A stretch of DNA of 64,000 nt from the NCBI RefSeq assembly GCF_030676955.1, contig NZ_JAUUUU010000001.1, forward strand, positions 620,001 through 684,000, written 5' to 3'. Under the pieces are notes generated by a model. It did no database searches. It was not told where the DNA came from and saw only the letters and a program-made list of their open reading frames with translations. Below, one piece after another: positions 60,170 through 64,000 of this stretch. The position numbers and the translations under genes are program-made. The stretch is from Porticoccus litoralis. Its GTDB lineage: Bacteria; Pseudomonadota; Gammaproteobacteria; Pseudomonadales; Porticoccaceae. The stretch's first letter is position 1. Every line of letters starts with the position of its first letter.

Positions 60170-60420
60170 TAATTCCGATTTAAAAACACAGGCACCCTCG
60201 CCTGAACAATAAAAACAGCAAGCGTAATCATAATACAGCTACTGTTTTTTTTTCCGCATATAAGGCCTAAATTTTGCCAAAAAACACAAACAAGATCAAA
60301 AAAATGCCGCTGACTTCTAAAGCTTCGTCGAACGCATTTTTTTCTCTGGGTTTTTAGGCGGCAACAGCCGCGCCTTGAGTGCGGCGCGAATATATACCTC
60401 TGTTTTTCAATAAGCCAGTA

Positions 60421-61935
60421 CTAGATGACCAATTTCCGCTCTTCAATTTTGGCCTGCCAGATTTTCGGGCCAGTTTGGTGGACGGCTTCTCCCTTGGTAT
60501 CCACCGCAACGGTCACCGGCATATCAACAATCTCAAATTCATAGATTGCCTCCATACCAAGATCCTCAAATGCCACTACTTTGGCTCCGGTAATCGCTTT
60601 TGAGACCAGGTACGCGGAGCCGCCGACAGCCATCAGGTAGACCGCCTGTGAATCGCGAATAGCATCAATAGCCGTGGGACCACGCTCAGCCTTACCGATC
60701 ATGCCAATCAGGCCGGTTTCTTCCAGCATGGTACGGGTAAATTTATCCATGCGGGTTGCTGTGGTTGGGCCAGCGGGGCCCACTACTTCCTCCCGCACCG
60801 GGTCCACGGGACCCACGTAATAAATAAAGCGACCTGTCAGATCTACCGGAAGCTTTTCGCCCTTCGCCAGCATATCGACCATGCGCTTGTGAGCGGCATC
60901 ACGGCCCGTCAGCATTTTGCCGGAGAGAAGCAGGGTTTCACCGGGCTTCCAGTCTTTAATATCTTCCTTGGTCACTGTATCCAGGTTCACGCGGCGCACG
61001 CTATCACCTACTTCCCAGGCAATCTCGGGCCAGTCTTCTAGGTTTGGCGGCTGCTGCTTCGCGGGGCCACTGCCATCCAACTTGAAGTGTGTATGTCGTG
61101 TCGCTGCACAGTTTGGAATCATCGCCACGGCCTTGTTGGCGGCGTGAGCCGGAAAATCTCTGACTTTGATATCCAGCACCGTGGTCAATCCACCCAGACC
61201 CTGCGCACCGATACCCAGTCCGTTAACCTTATCAAACAACTCCAGGCGCAATTCTTCGGCACGATTGGAAGCACCGCGAGCCTGTAGTTCATGAATATCA
61301 ATGGGATCCATGAGTGATTCTTTTGCCAGCAGCATGGCTTTTTCAGCGGTACCGCCAATACCAATACCCAGCATACCCGGCGGGCACCAGCCAGCGCCCA
61401 TTTTAGGCACCTGCTCCAACACCCACTGAACCACGGAATCAGACGGGTTCAGCATGGCAAACTTGGATTTCGCCTCTGAGCCACCACCCTTGGCCGCCAC
61501 ATCTACTTCCACGGTATCGCCGGGAACAATTTCGTAATTGATCACTGCAGGGGTGTTATCGCCGGTGTTTTTACGGGCACCGTCAGGGTCGGCCAAAACC
61601 GATGCTCGCAGCACATTGTCAGGGTGCATATAAGCGCGTCTGACACCTTCGTTAATCATATCGGAGACACTCATGTCTCCCTCCCACTGCACGTTCATAC
61701 CCACTTTGACAAAGACATTCACGATGCCGGTATCCTGACAGATCGGGCGGTGTCCCATCGCACACATGCGGGAGTTAATCAGGATCTGCGCCATGGCATC
61801 CTTGGCCGCCTGCGACTCTTCGCGCTCATAGGCTTCGTTAACCGCCTGGATAAAATCCACGGGGTGGTAATAGGAGATAAATTGCAGCGCATCCGCCACA
61901 CTTTCAATCAGATCATTTTGTTTGATAACAGTCAT
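60421..61935 (-). CDS. fumA: class I (Fe-S) fumarate hydratase
   Basis: Encodes 504 residues from ATG 61935 (MTVIKQNDLIESVADALQF); the frame opens at 61971. The 4Fe-4S class I enzyme hydrates fumarate to malate. N-terminal alpha domain with GHRPICQDTGIVNVFV (about 61-77, first cluster Cys) and CPPGMLGIGIGGTAEKAM (about 182, second) plus IPNCAATRHTHF (third). C-terminal beta domain from about 330 with DRQGEGxx-like TGRFIYYVGPVDPV and GPTTATRMDKFTRTMLE. No class II fumC is in the window. Single-gene unit; only weak hairpin CGCGCC...GGCGCG at its end. Confidence 0.93.
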   Translation of the reverse strand: MTVIKQNDLIESVADALQFISYYHPVDFIQAVNEAYEREESQAAKDAMAQILINSRMCAMGHRPICQDTGIVNVFVKVGMNVQWEGDMSVSDMINEGVRRAYMHPDNVLRASVLADPDGARKNTGDNTPAVINYEIVPGDTVEVDVAAKGGGSEAKSKFAMLNPSDSVVQWVLEQVPKMGAGWCPPGMLGIGIGGTAEKAMLLAKESLMDPIDIHELQARGASNRAEELRLELFDKVNGLGIGAQGLGGLTTVLDIKVRDFPAHAANKAVAMIPNCAATRHTHFKLDGSGPAKQQPPNLEDWPEIAWEVGDSVRRVNLDTVTKEDIKDWKPGETLLLSGKMLTGRDAAHKRMVDMLAKGEKLPVDLTGRFIYYVGPVDPVREEVVGPAGPTTATRMDKFTRTMLEETGLIGMIGKAERGPTAIDAIRDSQAVYLMAVGGSAYLVSKAITGAKVVAFEDLGMEAIYEFEIVDMPVTVAVDTKGEAVHQTGPKIWQAKIEERKLVI

Positions 61936-61983
61936 TTCGCTCTCACAACCTGTCATTTCCAGAAAAACCACATCGGCTCATAC

Positions 61984-62772
61984 TCAGCCGGGGGGAGCCC
62001 CCAACTGTTGTTTGATCAGTTGCAAATCCCGGTTAATTTGCAGCCGGTATGCATCGATGGCACGAATTGCCTCCTCATTACCCGCAACACGGGCATTCAA
62101 CGACTGCTTGGAGTCATTGATAGTCTGTTCCATCCGGGCCAAACGGTCAGCCACATCCTGAACCTGACTCACCAGGTCGTTGACCTCCAGTTTTGCCGCC
62201 AACGCCGAACTCGCGGCCGACTCCACAGATTTTGTCGCCTTATCCACCTTGCCAGTCAGGGTTTCTATTTCTTTCTTGCGAGCAGACATGGAGGCCTGCA
62301 GGCCCTTGACCGCCTTGGCCTGATCATCAATAGACTTACCCTGATCTTCAATAGACTTGCGATTACGATCATAGGCCACACCCCAGAGTTTCTTGATCTC
62401 GGACCAGTGTTCATCCAGGCTGGTCTGGTGCTCCTTGAGTTTTACCGACAAGGCTGCACCGGATTGGCTCAGTGACTCATCGGTGGAAACAATTTTTGCT
62501 TCCAGATCATTGAAGCGAGTCTGCAGGGTTTCAAAACGCTGGGTCTGTTCAACAAAAAAGTACCCCAGACCAGCGACACCGAGAACCACTACCAGCAGCA
62601 GAAATTTCCACAGGGTTCCGACACTACCTGACGGTGCAGGCGGCTTTGCCCGGGGCCGTTCCCTGCTGGGACGTACATTGTCTGCCCCCCGCTCCCGACC
62701 TTCGCCACGGCCTATGCGGTCATCACTGGTGGGGACAATTGGATCAAAGCGAGGGTTATCACTGTCACTCAT
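61984..62772 (-). CDS. membrane-anchored coiled-coil protein
   Basis: Encodes 262 residues that match no family I can name. Residues 1-50 are disordered and Arg/Pro-rich, residues 53-75 form one membrane helix (WKFLLLVVVLGVAGLGYFFV), and 76-255 is a long Ala/Glu/Lys/Gln helix with heptad spacing, probably periplasmic coiled coil. It resembles cell-envelope linkers in layout only. The gene ends 48 bp upstream of the fumarase start on the same strand, so a shared transcript is possible. Confidence 0.7.
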   Translation of the reverse strand: MSDSDNPRFDPIVPTSDDRIGRGEGRERGADNVRPSRERPRAKPPAPSGSVGTLWKFLLLVVVLGVAGLGYFFVEQTQRFETLQTRFNDLEAKIVSTDESLSQSGAALSVKLKEHQTSLDEHWSEIKKLWGVAYDRNRKSIEDQGKSIDDQAKAVKGLQASMSARKKEIETLTGKVDKATKSVESAASSALAAKLEVNDLVSQVQDVADRLARMEQTINDSKQSLNARVAGNEEAIRAIDAYRLQINRDLQLIKQQLGAPPG

Positions 62773-62861
62773 AGCACATCAAACCTGAAGCAGGCCTCTC
62801 ATCAGAAGGCGATTGGAATAGAAGCTTGGATACACGAGGCAGGCATTATACGACAAACATA

Positions 62862-62889
62862 AAAAAACCGGCCATTCGGCCGGTTTTTT
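62862..62889 (-). terminator. Rho-independent terminator of the PuuD-like gene
   Basis: CCGGCC (62868-62873) pairs with GGCCGG (62878-62883), flanked by AAAAAA and TTTTTT; works on the minus strand 13 bp beyond the stop and could also act on plus. Confidence 0.88.
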
Positions 62890-62901
62890 ATCAAACTGCA
62901 C

Positions 62902-63546
62902 TTACAGGAAGCAGAGGGAGCCAACCAGCACGGCAGTCAGAACCAGGCTGGAAACAATCACACCACGAACGGTGGTCATTGGCCCTTGTTTGCCGAACAG
63001 CGCATTGGCTTCCAGCACCAGCACAATGGCCACTGCAAGATAAAGACCTAAACCACCACCATTAGCGGATGTCAGGTGTTCGGCACTATAACCCATGTGG
63101 GGAGATGCCAGCATGCAGTACGCCATTGGCGCAGAAAACAGGGTGTTGGTGCGCGATGCCAGCAGAGCTTTTGCCGCTGCTGCAGGGCCGTCACCCTCTT
63201 TCATGCCGAGGGCAATCTGTTGCGCCGGCCAGATTACCAGCCAGACGTTGAGGAACATCAGGGTACCCAGTAGCGCACCCACCTCAATGTAGTCATTCAT
63301 GACGTGCTGCTTACCAACACCCGCCAGCAGAATCACACCGGTGATGAAAGTGAACATGGCACCCCAGCGGAACCACCAGAGGGCACTGGGAGCCAATTTA
63401 GCCTTAGCATCAGCCAGGGCTTCAGGACTGGCCTGTTTGAAGTAACCGCCCTGAACAAAATTGAAGTAGTACAGCATACCAATCCAGGTAATACCGAACA
63501 GCAGGTGACCCCAGCGGGCCAGAAAATTAATGAATTCAAGTGACAT
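62902..63546 (-). CDS. puuD: PuuD-like membrane protein (urate oxidase N-terminal domain only)
   Basis: Encodes 214 residues with six or seven membrane helices. EFINFLARWGHLLFGITWIGMLYYFNFVQGG at the start, SALWWFRWGAMFTFITGVILL and FLNVWLVIWPAQQIALGM match the membrane domain (Urate_ox_N, PF06181) of the urate hydroxylase PuuD. True PuuD also has a C-terminal cytochrome c domain, roughly doubling the length; no CxxCH is present here. Several bacteria carry this domain alone, so the urate activity may not apply. No purine-catabolism genes are nearby. A promoter (TTGCCG 63706-63711, TATAAC 63684-63689, 16 bp apart) lies upstream, giving a leader of about 130 nt. Convergent neighbours: none. 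Confidence 0.75.
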   Translation of the reverse strand: MSLEFINFLARWGHLLFGITWIGMLYYFNFVQGGYFKQASPEALADAKAKLAPSALWWFRWGAMFTFITGVILLAGVGKQHVMNDYIEVGALLGTLMFLNVWLVIWPAQQIALGMKEGDGPAAAAKALLASRTNTLFSAPMAYCMLASPHMGYSAEHLTSANGGGLGLYLAVAIVLVLEANALFGKQGPMTTVRGVIVSSLVLTAVLVGSLCFL

Positions 63547-63683
63547 GTCTTTCTCCTTAGCAGCGAGATGCTAGTTTATTGGGCCGGGTTTTGTTTGTAA
63601 TCAACTAATTGTTATACCCGCCAGAGTTGAGCACTGGCGATTTCCCCTCGATCAAACCGCCCAGAAACCCTATAAAACAAGAG

Positions 63684-63711
63684 GTTATAGGACGGCTTCA
63701 CGTGACGGCAA
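63684..63711 (-). promoter_or_regulatory. possible promoter of the PuuD-like gene
   Basis: Minus strand TTGCCG (63711-63706) and TATAAC (63689-63684), spacing 16 bp. Match 4/6 and 5/6. Confidence 0.35.
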
Positions 63712-63735
63712 TTTTGTCATAAAGTGCCCGAAAAT

Positions 63736-63762
63736 AAAAAGCCCCGACCAGCGGGGCTTTTT
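63736..63762 (-). terminator. Rho-independent terminator of groEL
   Basis: GCCCCG (63741-63746) pairs with CGGGGC (63752-63757), loop ACCAG, flanked by A-run and T-run; minus strand ends TTTTTATTTT. 22 bp after the groEL stop. Confidence 0.9.
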
Positions 63763-63783
63763 GTCCTTGATGGATGGGGACGA

Positions 63784-64000
63784 TTACATCATGCCGCCCA
63801 TGCCACCCATACCACCCATGTCAGGCATACCGCCACCAGCATTTTCTTCCGGTGAGTCAGCAACCATGGCTTCAGTGGTAATCATCAAACCGGCAATAGA
63901 GCCCGCTGCCTGCAGCGCAGTGCGAGTTACTTTGGCGGGGTCAAGGATACCCATGGCGATCATATCACCATACTCACCCGTACCAGCGTTGTAACCAAAG
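63784..64000 (-). CDS. groL: chaperonin GroEL, 3' end
   Basis: Reading the minus strand from the right edge of the window gives 71 residues: YNAGTGEYGDMIAMGILDPAKVTRTALQAAGSIAGLMITTEAMVAD, then the Gly-Gly-Met repeat tail ending GGMGGMGGMM and a TAA stop at 63784-63786. This is the C-terminal end of the GroEL equatorial domain and its cavity tail. The start and most of the gene lie beyond 64000. It forms the 14-subunit chaperonin with GroES, whose gene is normally upstream (beyond this window). Confidence 0.97.
   Translation of the reverse strand, partial: FGYNAGTGEYGDMIAMGILDPAKVTRTALQAAGSIAGLMITTEAMVADSPEENAGGGMPDMGGMGGMGGMM

Overview
The window is chromosomal DNA from a free-living, aerobic, probably marine gammaproteobacterium close to the Pseudomonadales/Cellvibrionales group. 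The evidence is the gene order dcd / apbC / metG / rnfABCDGE, which is the order I recall from Pseudomonas, an 882-residue Pseudomonas-type AceE, and an Rsm-type small RNA with a GacA box. Base composition is moderately GC-rich by eye, except for an AT-rich islet near 800-1060. I see no phage, insertion sequence, CRISPR array, tRNA or rRNA. The right end runs into groEL and the left end into a DUF3014 gene.

Layout. 1-2300: DUF3014 gene end, two small unknown proteins (one with a Cys/Gly-rich tail), SirB. 2300-6000: dcd and apbC on the minus strand, divergent from metG. 6000-12300: a complete Rnf ion-pumping electron-transfer operon whose RnfC carries a very long repetitive C-terminal extension. 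12300-19600: a ThDP enzyme, a DASS anion symporter, a YaiI protein, a DEAD-box RNA helicase, and a DUF2235 hydrolase overlapping tail-to-tail with a secreted DUF4864 protein. 19800-24500: pyruvate dehydrogenase aceE-aceF, with a three-lipoyl E2. 24700-32600: M16 peptidase, PerM-type membrane protein, BepA protease/chaperone, NadA, and a DUF21-CBS membrane protein.

32700-37100 is an arsenic island: a 36-bp perfect palindrome, arsR, an ArsJ-type GAPDH, arsJ, then an ArsP-like permease coupled to a small CxxC thioredoxin-fold protein. 37200-42600 is a TetR regulator divergent from an RND adaptor/pump pair, with a clear operator between them. 42600-45300 holds three stress genes on the minus strand: a DegQ/MucD-type protease, an Hsp20 with a sigma-32-like promoter and a ROSE-like RNA thermometer, and a UspA protein. 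45400-49200 carries an MDR dehydrogenase, an NSS transporter, an SDR lacking the usual Tyr-x3-Lys, and an HNH protein.

49280-49700 contains no protein gene. On the minus strand it holds two tandem, terminator-bounded small-RNA candidates. One has the GGA-in-loop architecture of RsmY/Z/CsrB RNAs plus a near-perfect GacA box. The other has a strong sigma-70 promoter and resembles no family I recognise. This is the most interesting non-coding region of the window.

49770-64000: xseB-ispA-dxs (isoprenoid precursors), then on the minus strand YqcC, DinG, an acyltransferase, pyrB, sbcB, an OmpA-family porin, class I fumarase, a membrane-anchored coiled-coil protein, a PuuD-type membrane protein lacking the cytochrome domain, and the 3' end of groEL. 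No cluster stands out as a wholly new multi-gene system. The best leads are the tandem sRNAs, the thermometer-controlled Hsp20, the RnfC extension, and the permease-thioredoxin pair beside the arsJ operon.
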